Below, piece after piece: positions 43,153-50,114 of a stretch of DNA of 64,000 nucleotides. Each line of letters begins with the position of its first letter. Positions within the stretch are counted from its first letter, which is position 1. Source of the stretch: Paenibacillus humicola. Its GTDB lineage: Bacteria > Bacillota > Bacilli > Paenibacillales > Paenibacillaceae. The notes below the pieces were generated by a model. That model saw only the letters and a list, made by a program, of their open reading frames with translations, searched no databases and was not told the DNA's origin. The translations under genes and the position numbers were made by a program. The stretch is from contig NZ_JAQGPL010000001.1 in assembly GCF_028826105.1 (NCBI RefSeq), positions 4,862,501-4,926,500 on the forward strand. Direction: 5' to 3'.

Positions 43153-44226
43153 ATGAATCCTATATTCTATGTCGGCTGGATCGGCTTCGGTAATATCGGC
43201 GACGATTTAATGTGGCGTCTTTTTCGAGATACATCGCGTTCGCTGGCGCATCTGCAGAGCCGCAGCATCGTACCTTCGATGCCGGGTATCGATTTGACGG
43301 CGGTCGATGAATACGATGCGGTCGTGCTGGGAGGCGGGTCGCTGCTTATTCCCGGTTATGTGGACGTCCTTTACCATGCGCTGAAGCAGGGCAAACGCAT
43401 TGCGATATGGGGAAGCGGCTCCGATTGGATAAGCAAGGCGGACATGAATGCGCTGCTGAACGAATCCGGTTCTCCGCTCGAAGCGGCATTCTCCGCCGCC
43501 TACAAAAAAAAGCTGAGGCTGCTGTTTGAGCACGCGGTATTCGCCGGTGTCCGGGGACCGTTAACCAAACGGCTGCTGGTGGAGCTTGGCGTCAATCCGG
43601 CAACAATCGAAACGGCAGGGGATCCGGGCCTGCTGCTCACGGCGGATCATCTCGATCCGCCGTCCGATTCGGAGATGTGGACAGACGGCGAGCAGGTGAT
43701 CGGCATCAACTGGGGGACCTCCTACGACCGGATCTATGGAGAGCGGGAGCAGGCCGTAGAAGACGAATTGGCAAAAGCCGCGCTCCAGTGGGTATTGAAG
43801 GGGTATCAAATCTACATCTATACCGTATGGGAGCCCGACCGGCCGTCCTGCCTTCGCCTTTTCGAGAAAATCGGAATCCCCGAGCACGTCCGCGTCGTTC
43901 CCCGGACCTATCGGGAGCACGACCTCATGCGCATCATCCGGCGATGCGCGTTTACCGTTAACTTCAAGCTGCATGCAAACGTCATGTCCGCCGCGGCCGA
44001 GGTCCCTTACCTGGCGCTCGGATACCGGTTCAAGACCTTTGATTTCGCGGCCTCGCTTGAACACTCCCAATATGTCCTATCGACCGATTCGCCCGATCTG
44101 TCCGGGCAGCTGATCAAACGGAAGAACGCGATCGACAGGCAGCGAAACTCCTATCTTCACCAATTGAAAGGCAATTTGGCCATGTACAGGGAGCCGCTGC
44201 AGCGTCCTTTTCACGATGGGTGGTAG
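43153..44226 (+). CDS. Polysaccharide pyruvyl transferase family protein (copy 1)
   Basis: A 357-residue protein of the CsaB/PssM-like pyruvyl transferase family, which adds ketal pyruvate to sugars from phosphoenolpyruvate. Family segments: GFGNIGDDLMWRLF (N-terminal GNxGDD), VVLGGGSLLIPGY, GSGSDW, GVRGPLTKRLLVELG, AGDPGLLL and INWGTSYDRIYGE. The C-terminal NFKLHANVMSAAAEVPYLALGYRFKTFDFA ends in the conserved region. Start at 43153 with AAGGAGG. It is followed by a paralogue (44283) that keeps the same motifs, so the two are tandem duplicates that have diverged. Spore or cell-surface glycan pyruvylation is plausible. Confidence 0.86.
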   Translation: MNPIFYVGWIGFGNIGDDLMWRLFRDTSRSLAHLQSRSIVPSMPGIDLTAVDEYDAVVLGGGSLLIPGYVDVLYHALKQGKRIAIWGSGSDWISKADMNALLNESGSPLEAAFSAAYKKKLRLLFEHAVFAGVRGPLTKRLLVELGVNPATIETAGDPGLLLTADHLDPPSDSEMWTDGEQVIGINWGTSYDRIYGEREQAVEDELAKAALQWVLKGYQIYIYTVWEPDRPSCLRLFEKIGIPEHVRVVPRTYREHDLMRIIRRCAFTVNFKLHANVMSAAAEVPYLALGYRFKTFDFAASLEHSQYVLSTDSPDLSGQLIKRKNAIDRQRNSYLHQLKGNLAMYREPLQRPFHDGW

Positions 44227-44282
44227 TCGGCCGGCGATAGGCTGAACGAGCGGAACGGCAGTCAAAATTGGAGGTAGGCAGG

Positions 44283-45359
44283 TTGACCAACATTTTATAT
44301 TTAGGAGAGATCGGATACCGAAATGCCGGCGACGATGTCATGTGGGAACTATTCCGGCGTTATGCGAATCAGTACTTAAACGAAAACGCGACTGTCACGG
44401 CTGCCATACAGAATGAGAAGATGGACCTTGCGCCCTTCGATTCCGTCGTGCTTGGCGGGGGCTCGCTGATCGCGCCGTCTTATATCTCGTTCTTATATAA
44501 TGCGATGATGAAGAACAAACCCGTATCGATATGGGGATCCGGGCTGGACAAATTGGCCGGAAGAGTCGGTCTCACCTGTCTTCTTCGCAATAAACCGATT
44601 CCAGCCAGCCTGATTTCGCAGGATACGAAGGATAAAATCACAGCCATTCTAAACGGCGCGCAATTCGCTTCCGTACGCGGTCCTCTCAGCCACTCGTTCC
44701 TCTGTCAATTGGGCGCGGACCCCGTGAAATTGCGTATCGGCGGGGATCCGGCATTTCTGTTGAAGCCCGAGGACGCCGCGGATACGTTTCCCGGAGAGCG
44801 GATCTTAAGCCGTAACCAAGCCTATGTCGGAATCAATTGGGGCACCGCCAACAACCAGATCTATGGAAAAAACGAAGCTTACGTCGAGGATCAGCTGGCC
44901 CTTGCCGCGAAATTTTTGATTAACAAAGGTTACCGGATTCTGATGATCGTCGTCTGGCCGAAGGATATCCCTTCGACCGAGCGGCTTATGGACAAAATCA
45001 ATATGCCGGGCAAGGTTCATCTGATCGATTCGTTTTCGCCTTACGAGCATTTGGCCGCCATGAAGCTGTGCAGGTTTACGATCAATTTCAAGCTTCATGC
45101 GAGCATTTTTTCCGCCGTGATGAGAGTCCCGTTCATTGCTTTGGGGTATCGTTTCAAAGTATTCGACTTCGGCGCTTCGATTGCCTCTCTGCCGTTTGTC
45201 ATCCCGACCGATTCGCCGAAGATACTGGGAGACATCGTGCGGCTGACCGGAGAAATCGAGAAGGATCGTCCGAGCCTGATCCGTTCCATGGATAAAGAAC
45301 TGAGAAGGTATGACGGCAGGTTGACGGACAAATTTTTCCATTCCCTGAATAAGGAGTAA
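44283..45359 (+). CDS. Polysaccharide pyruvyl transferase family protein (copy 2)
   Basis: A 358-residue paralogue of the preceding gene, with the same ordered motifs: GYRNAGDDVMWELF, VVLGGGSLIAPSY, GSGLDK, VRGPLSHSFLCQLG, GGDPAFLL, INWGTANNQIYGK and NFKLHASIFSAVMRVPFIALGYRFKVFDFG. The TTG at 44283 is used because GGAGG lies eight bases upstream. It is 56 bp after copy 1. Two such genes in tandem suggest sequential modification of two sugars, or a heteromeric enzyme. Confidence 0.86.
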   Translation: MTNILYLGEIGYRNAGDDVMWELFRRYANQYLNENATVTAAIQNEKMDLAPFDSVVLGGGSLIAPSYISFLYNAMMKNKPVSIWGSGLDKLAGRVGLTCLLRNKPIPASLISQDTKDKITAILNGAQFASVRGPLSHSFLCQLGADPVKLRIGGDPAFLLKPEDAADTFPGERILSRNQAYVGINWGTANNQIYGKNEAYVEDQLALAAKFLINKGYRILMIVVWPKDIPSTERLMDKINMPGKVHLIDSFSPYEHLAAMKLCRFTINFKLHASIFSAVMRVPFIALGYRFKVFDFGASIASLPFVIPTDSPKILGDIVRLTGEIEKDRPSLIRSMDKELRRYDGRLTDKFFHSLNKE

Positions 45360-45364
45360 TTCAA

Positions 45365-46246
45365 ATGACTGCTTCGGGCCGAGGGTCCATACTGATGTGT
45401 TATGGAAAAACCCCTTATACGCCAGGCCGTTTCCTGGAGGACGCCCTGCGCAGGATCGGGCTGCATGTCGATGTGATCGAAGACCTGGCCAACTTTTCGT
45501 ATATCGATACCAACCGATACTGCGCGGTCTTATTTGTCGAAAGCCCTTCCCGTCCCAAAGTGCGCGTCAAAAACATTCATCTGGTGAAAATTCCGAAGCT
45601 ATTCTGGATTCATCACGGAGAAAACCGCCTTGCCGCCAATCAAGAAATGTGCAGCTGGTATAAACCGGACCTTATGCTCATGTCGCATTCGCTGCATCTG
45701 GCTTCTCATTTTCCCGTTCCCGTCCGGTTTTTTCCGTTTGGAGTGGATCCGCATATTTATTATTCAACCAAGCCCTACCGCGACCGGAAGGTCGACGTCG
45801 CTTTTGTAGGCGGTAAAAGCAGCATGTATCGGCAGCGCGAGATCAGTCTCCGTTTAATTGAAACCTTGTTTGGAGGCGATAAAACGTTATCGCTCCGGTC
45901 CAGTTGTTTTCTTCATCAATTGGGTCAGCTTTACGGAGACTCCAAAATTGTTTTCAATCAGACGGCCGATCGCATCAAATCGTTTAATATGCGCATTTTT
46001 GAAGGCATGGGGTGCGGCGCGCTGCTGTTAACGGATCATACGCCGGAACAAGCGAAATTGTTTAAAGACGGCGTCCATCTCGTCGTCTACAGTTCGATGG
46101 AGGATTTATACGAAAAACTGGATTATTATTTATATCATCCGGATGAGGCGCAGAAGATTGCCCGCAGCGGTCAAAGCTATGTCCTAGCTTCGCAAACCTA
46201 CGATCAACGCGCACTTCAGCTGCTCAAATGGGTCCGGAAATTATAA
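45365..46246 (+). CDS. CgeB-like glycosyltransferase (spore maturation type)
   Basis: A 293-residue protein resembling CgeB/DUF3880-type glycosyltransferases. Segments: ILMCYGKTPYTPGRFLEDALRRIG, KLFWIHHGENRL, LMLMSHSLHLASHFP, RFFPFGVDPHIYY, VDVAFVGGKSSMYRQRE and FNMRIFEGMGCGALLLTDHTPEQAKLFKDGVHLVVYSSMEDL (the conserved RxFEGMGCG-x-LLTDxxxxxxxLFxxGxHxxxY pattern). CgeB of B. subtilis is made in the mother cell and modifies the outermost spore layer. AAGGAG is present, and only five bases separate it from the previous stop. This is the best evidence that the cluster is sporulation related. Confidence 0.87.
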   Translation: MTASGRGSILMCYGKTPYTPGRFLEDALRRIGLHVDVIEDLANFSYIDTNRYCAVLFVESPSRPKVRVKNIHLVKIPKLFWIHHGENRLAANQEMCSWYKPDLMLMSHSLHLASHFPVPVRFFPFGVDPHIYYSTKPYRDRKVDVAFVGGKSSMYRQREISLRLIETLFGGDKTLSLRSSCFLHQLGQLYGDSKIVFNQTADRIKSFNMRIFEGMGCGALLLTDHTPEQAKLFKDGVHLVVYSSMEDLYEKLDYYLYHPDEAQKIARSGQSYVLASQTYDQRALQLLKWVRKL

Positions 46247-46342
46247 CATGAAGGGACTCTGAAGAGCCCCGGCTTCAATAAACATATACTGTTAAATACT
46301 ATAAAAATAGGTGAATTCATCGAGCAAAAAGAGATAGCTTGT

Positions 46343-46351
46343 CATAAGATA
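46343..46351 (+). promoter_or_regulatory. Possible sigma-K -10 element (CATAAGATA) upstream of the surface-protein gene
   Basis: CATAAGATA matches the sigma-K -10 pattern CATA-N3-TA exactly and lies about 32 bases before the start codon. The -35 (GCAA 17 bases upstream, against consensus AC) is weak. Suggestive only, but coherent with the CgeB-like neighbour. Confidence 0.35.
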
Positions 46352-46382
46352 GTGTAGCTTAAACAAGAAGGAGGTGATCAAT

Positions 46383-46898
46383 ATGGCTGTCAATCTCGTT
46401 CAAAACTTTTCGTTCGAAGGAGGCCTGCTCCCTTGGCAAACGGGCGGTCCCGTCGTTTCTTCGGTAGACGCCGATGCATTCGAAGGCGATTCCGTTGCCG
46501 CAATGGGACCTCTTGTCGCGATCCCTCCTCTTACTCCCGCTCCCAATGCGATCCTCAGCCAAGCGTTCCCGGTCGATGCGAATGCCGTGAACCTGCGCCT
46601 CAGCTATGCGGTAAGAGCGCTCGTCGGCGTGGAAGGCTTATTAAACGGTCAATTCCAAACCCGTATCCGCTGGCAAAGAGGCGAAGCGGACGGCTATTCG
46701 GTCATATCGGAGGAAACGCTGGAAACGATCGAAGCCGGCGCGCTCACTCCGCTGCAATGGGAAAATCACGTCATTACCTCCGGTCTTAAACCGGCCGATG
46801 CCGTACAAGCCCGGCTGCGATTCGTGCTGCTTGGCGGCGGTCTCATTACAATTGGCGGAGTTGCCGTCGATCAAGTCGTCATTACCGCGGAAGACTAA
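46383..46898 (+). CDS. NTTRR-F1-like beta-sandwich protein (possible spore-surface protein)
   Basis: A 171-residue protein without a signal peptide that starts MAVNLVQNFSFEGGLLPWQT, similar in pattern to the NLVxNGSFExGxxPPW opening of NTTRR-F1/carbohydrate-binding-like domains found at the N-terminus of Bacillales spore-surface glycoproteins. The rest is beta-rich (SYAVRALVGVEG; VAVDQVVITAED at the end). A very strong ribosome site AAGGAGGTGATC precedes the ATG and implies high expression. It is the last gene of the glycan cluster, with its own candidate promoter and a strong terminator. It may be the protein that carries the glycan, but it lacks the long repeat region of exosporium glycoproteins. 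Family call is from pattern memory, so only moderate certainty. Confidence 0.6.
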   Translation: MAVNLVQNFSFEGGLLPWQTGGPVVSSVDADAFEGDSVAAMGPLVAIPPLTPAPNAILSQAFPVDANAVNLRLSYAVRALVGVEGLLNGQFQTRIRWQRGEADGYSVISEETLETIEAGALTPLQWENHVITSGLKPADAVQARLRFVLLGGGLITIGGVAVDQVVITAED

Positions 46899-46963
46899 TG
46901 CTGCCTCTTGGTACAGGAGCAAGCGAGTTCATACGCTGGGACAAACTTATATGGCTTTGTTGA

Positions 46964-47000
46964 GAGGATGCTGCCAGCATTAGGCTGGGCATCCTTTTCT
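46964..47000 (+). terminator. Terminator at the end of the glycan cluster
   Basis: A stem AGGATGC-tg-CCAGC / GCTGG-GCATCCT (46965-46994) is followed by TTTTCTTT. Confidence 0.8.
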
Positions 47001-47026
47001 TTATTTGCGGAGGCAAGCTCCTAACG

Positions 47027-47076
47027 ATTGATCAATTGACATAAATCCATTAGTATCATAGATAATAGCTATGATT
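47027..47076 (+). promoter_or_regulatory. LysR promoter with operator module (copy 2)
   Basis: ATTGATCAATT (47027-47037) overlaps -35 TTGACA (47036-47041). After 18 bp comes TCATAG-N7-CTATGATT (47056-47076), which covers the -10 (GATAAT, 47061-47066). By position it fits autorepression, whereas in the ilvE copy the same box lies upstream of the -35, which fits activation. About 38 of the 50 positions match between the two copies. Confidence 0.6.
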
Positions 47077-47096
47077 AATGGATGGAGGAAGCGGAC

Positions 47097-47996
47097 ATGG
47101 ACAACCGGCTGCTGGAATATTTTATGGCGGTTTGCGAGGAAATGCATTTTACGAGAGCCGCGGAAAAGCTGGGGATCAGCCAGCCGACGCTGAGCCAGCA
47201 AATCCGGCTTCTCGAACGGCGGCTTGAAGCGCCGCTGTTTCACCGGATCGGCAAAAAAATCTATTTGTCCGAAGCCGGCACCATTTTGCGCAAGCACGGC
47301 CTGAAGGTATTCGGCGAGCTGGCCCAAGCGCAGGCGGCCATCAACGAGCTGCGCGGCATGAAGCGCGGCCGGCTGCGCATCGGCTGCTCCGGCAACCATC
47401 TGCTGCTGCCGGCGATCCGCTCGTTCCACGCGCTGTACCCGGATGTCGAGCTGTCGGTCACGCAGCTCGCGACCGAGCGGACGATCGACCTGCTGCTTCA
47501 TCATAAAATCGATCTCGGCATCGTGTTTCTGCCTATCGAGGACGAGCAGCTGGAGAGCTTCCCGCTTTACCGGGAGCAGCTGCAGCTTGCCGTCTCCCGG
47601 GAGCATGAACTGGCCGGCGAACCATCGGTGCCGCTGCGGCGGCTGCAGCATGTGCCGGTCACGCTGATGCAGCGGAACTATTACGTCCGGCAGATGTTTG
47701 ACAAGTGCTGCGAGGAAGCCGGCTTCGCCGTGACGCCTATCCTGGAGCTGTCTACGCTCGATACGATGCTGCAAGCGGCAAAATTCGGCATCGGCGCGGC
47801 CGTTCTGCCGAAATCGTACGTCGAAACGGTCCGCGACGACGACGTCCGCATCATTCCGATCGTCGAACCGGTCCCCGAGGAGCCGATCGGCGTCGTCTAT
47901 CCGAAAGGGCTGTTTATGTGCACGTCCATCGATACGTTTATTTCGCTCCTGCGGGCGGAATTTGCGGAAACGGACCTTGCGCGTACAGGCGCCTGA
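47097..47996 (+). CDS. LysR-family transcriptional regulator (probable regulator of ilvE)
   Basis: A 299-residue LTTR. HTH: LLEYFMAVCEEMHFTRAAEK then LGISQPTLSQQIRLLERRL. The effector domain contains LRIGCSGNHLLLPAIRSFHALYPDVEL and, near the end, PKSYVETV. The ATG at 47097 is used (GGAGGA upstream). The ATG at 47082 lies within the ribosome site. The operator at its promoter is duplicated at the ilvE promoter 6.2 kb away, which links it to branched-chain amino acid metabolism. An ancestral divergent ilvE-lysR arrangement, later split by the glycan cluster, would explain this. The gene is 210 bp from the convergent asd. Confidence 0.88.
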   Translation: MDNRLLEYFMAVCEEMHFTRAAEKLGISQPTLSQQIRLLERRLEAPLFHRIGKKIYLSEAGTILRKHGLKVFGELAQAQAAINELRGMKRGRLRIGCSGNHLLLPAIRSFHALYPDVELSVTQLATERTIDLLLHHKIDLGIVFLPIEDEQLESFPLYREQLQLAVSREHELAGEPSVPLRRLQHVPVTLMQRNYYVRQMFDKCCEEAGFAVTPILELSTLDTMLQAAKFGIGAAVLPKSYVETVRDDDVRIIPIVEPVPEEPIGVVYPKGLFMCTSIDTFISLLRAEFAETDLARTGA

Positions 47997-48000
47997 TGTG

Positions 48001-48185
48001 CCGCCAAGGGCCATTCGCTTCGATGGCTATGCGCGCAGGGGGACCAGACCGGGCGACAAGCTACCAAGAGCATGAGCTTCGACGGCAATGCATGTCCGGG
48101 CTCCTGACCGGGCGTCAAGCCTCCAAGAGCGAGCGCTTCTGCTCCTGACCGGCGGAACCGCCAAGAGCAAGCGTTTCTGCAGCTT
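48001..48185. repeat. Four degenerate copies of a CCAAGAGC-type repeat between LysR and asd
   Basis: Copies of CCAAGAGCnnnnGCTTCnnC begin at 48004, 48064, 48123 and 48161. Several are preceded by CTGACCGGGCG or a close variant. Spacing is about 60, 59 and 38 bp. The region lies between convergent genes and holds no other recognisable element. Confidence 0.55.
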
Positions 48186-48206
48186 GGAGGTCAACGAGTC
48201 CTCGTA

Positions 48207-49292
48207 TTATTTCGCCTGAATATATCCTTCCGCTTTCAGCAGCTCGGCGATCAGTACGGCGCCGCCCGCCGCGCCGCGCAGCGTGTTGTGCGACAGACCG
48301 ACGAATTTATAATCGTAAATCGAGTCCTCGCGCAGCCGTCCTGCCGACACGCCCATGCCGCGCTCAAGCTCGCGGTCCAGCTTCGTCTGCGGCCGGTTCT
48401 CTTCTTCGAAATAGGTGATGAACTGCCCCGGAGCGCTCGGCAGGCCAAGCTCTTGCGGCCGTCCTTTATATTCCCGCCAGCGCGCGATCATTTCTTCTTT
48501 CGAAGGCTTGTTCTCGAACGAGACGAATACCGCGGCCAGGTGACCGTCCGTTACCGGAACGCGAATGCACTGCGTCGTAATAAGCGGCGCGTTTGCCTTC
48601 ACGATTTCGCCTCCTTCGACGCGGCCCCATATGCGCAGCGGCTCCTGCTCGCTTTTCTCTTCCTCGCCTCCGATATACGGAATGACATTGTCGATCATGT
48701 CGGGCCAATCGGCAAACGTTTTGCCGGCCCCGGAAATCGCCTGATAGGTTGTCGCGACCACGTTGACCGGCTTGAAATCAAGCAGCGCGTGAAGAGGCGG
48801 CACATAGCTCTGAATCGAACAGTTCGGCTTGACGGCAATAAATCCGGTGCCCGTGCCAAGCCGCTTCCGCTGCGCGGCAATCACTTCGATATGACCCGGG
48901 TTGATTTCCGGAATGACCATCGGGACGTCGGGCGTCCAGCGGTGCGCCGAATTGTTGGAGACGACGGGCGTACCCGTTTTGGCATAAGCCTCTTCCAGCG
49001 CTTGAATGTCTTTCTTGTTCATATCGACCGCGCAGAATATAAAATCGACCCCTGCCGCAGTCTCTTCAACGTTCGATGCGTCCTGAACGACGATCGGTTT
49101 CACCTGCTCGGGAATCGGGCCGGACAGCTTCCAGCGGCCCTGCACGGATTCTTCGTAGGTTTTGCCCGCCGAAGCGGCGCTTGCCGCGATCGCCGTCACT
49201 TCAAACCAGGGATGCCCTTCCAGCAGCTGAACGAGACGCTGGCCGACCATGCCCGTTCCTCCTACGATGCCAACCTTCAATTTACCTGTCAT
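48207..49292 (-). CDS. asd: Aspartate-semialdehyde dehydrogenase (archaeal/fungal-type)
   Basis: A 361-residue enzyme that reduces aspartyl phosphate to aspartate semialdehyde with NADPH, the branch point to lysine/DAP, threonine and methionine. Rossmann start KVGIVGGTGMVGQRLVQLLEGHP. Catalytic Cys158 is in VKPNCSIQSYVPP, and the substrate-side TTYQAISGAGK is conserved. Sequence features (NCSIQ, GGEEEKSEQEPLRIWG) place it with the archaeal/yeast-type ASADH rather than the classic bacterial form. The gene is read from a leader with a T-box that appears to read a lysine codon, so lysine starvation should induce it. Confidence 0.94.
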   Translation of the reverse strand: MTGKLKVGIVGGTGMVGQRLVQLLEGHPWFEVTAIAASAASAGKTYEESVQGRWKLSGPIPEQVKPIVVQDASNVEETAAGVDFIFCAVDMNKKDIQALEEAYAKTGTPVVSNNSAHRWTPDVPMVIPEINPGHIEVIAAQRKRLGTGTGFIAVKPNCSIQSYVPPLHALLDFKPVNVVATTYQAISGAGKTFADWPDMIDNVIPYIGGEEEKSEQEPLRIWGRVEGGEIVKANAPLITTQCIRVPVTDGHLAAVFVSFENKPSKEEMIARWREYKGRPQELGLPSAPGQFITYFEEENRPQTKLDRELERGMGVSAGRLREDSIYDYKFVGLSHNTLRGAAGGAVLIAELLKAEGYIQAK

Positions 49293-49431
49293 GAGACTTC
49301 AGTTCCTTTCTTCAAAGGGTCTAGTGATTACATATGCAAGCAATCCGCCTTGGTGTACGGCAGCAAAGAAACGGCTGACGCCGACAGTCGGCGGTAGAAC
49401 ATGGCGCAAAGCGAACCTTTCCGAATAGATG

Positions 49432-49476
49432 AAAAAAATCCCGCCCCTGAGACAACAGTCTCAGGGACGAGATTCG
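49432..49476 (-). terminator. Attenuator terminator of the asd T-box
   Basis: A stem AATCTCGTCCCTGAGAC / GTCTCAGGGGCGGGATT is followed by TTTTTTT on the minus strand. It lies about 140 bp before the asd start. Confidence 0.9.
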
Positions 49477-49710
49477 CTCGCGGTACCACCCTAATTTCGC
49501 CGGTCCGTCGCCGGATCGGCCTCTTCAAGTACGGCATCATGTAATGCGTATACTCCGGCTCTGTAACAGGAGCTCCTGTCGCACCATCTCCCTTGCGGGG
49601 TTCCGATGCGCTGCTCAGAGGCTTTTTTCAATAAAGCCGCTTTACTCCTTCTCAGCTGCCGGAGTTCTCTGTGAAAGCGTCCCTTTATTTACTCATCTCG
49701 TCATCGCATT
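49432..49710 (-). promoter_or_regulatory. T-box riboswitch of asd, lysine (AAA) specifier
   Basis: On the minus strand the T-box AGGGTGGTACCGCG is at about 49480-49493. Stem I starts near 49708 with GCGATGACGAGATGAGTAAATAAAG, including the AGTA of the specifier-loop 5' strand. Next come AGAGAAC and GGCAGCTGAGAAGGAG (distal elements). The helix AATAAAG/CTTTATT is followed by a 3' strand GAAAAAAGCC. Six consecutive A leave AAA as the codon in either register (49623-49628), i.e. lysine. CGATG/CATCG closes the base. Confidence 0.88.
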
Positions 49711-49911
49711 TCAAATGTTGCACTTATATTATCAAATAATCGCCGGGAGGTAAACCTTCCGTTTTCGAAGCGCTGCTTTTTCGACGGCCGGCTGCGCACG
49801 GTCACATTTGTCCCCATCGACTTCGACACGCAAAACTTGGAATCCGTCTTGGCCGGGACTACCTACGATCCTGAGTGGCTGGGTCCGCCCGTACAATCGG
49901 GTGAGGAATGA
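49681..49911 (+). other. Protein-like open stretch without start codon (possible gene relic)
   Basis: One plus-strand frame is open from about 49678 to the TGA at 49909-49911 and reads naturally in its second half: LRTVTFVPIDFDTQNLE and SVLAGTTYDPEWLGPPVQ. GGGAGG (49745-49750) precedes it, but no ATG, GTG or TTG follows at the right distance, and a plus-strand terminator lies at 49962-49988. It could be the tail of a truncated gene or chance. The overlapping minus frame (49732-49914) lacks a ribosome site. Confidence 0.3.
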
Positions 49912-49961
49912 CATTTTTGTTATCGCAATTTTCCGCTGGCACTCAATATTCAGCTTGCAAT

Positions 49962-49988
49962 AAAAGGCCGCGATATCGGGGCCTTTTT
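49962..49988 (+). terminator. Hairpin with T tract upstream of spoVB
   Basis: AAAGGCC (49963-49969) / GGCCTTT (49980-49986) with a 10-nt loop, then TT. It may terminate a transcript from the preceding relic region. Confidence 0.55.
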
Positions 49989-50114
49989 GTGCTTTTGCCT
50001 TTCGAAATACAGTAGAGCCGGTTGATTAGAATTGGCACCGGATATCAGCTTGTTCGCATGCTTTTCCGGATCAAGAATACACTTAAGTATTCGATCTTCG
50101 GGAGGAACCAAGGC

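Noticed and set aside
48288..49397. A 369-codon plus-strand frame opposite asd.
   Set aside because: It is a shadow of asd and runs into its leader.
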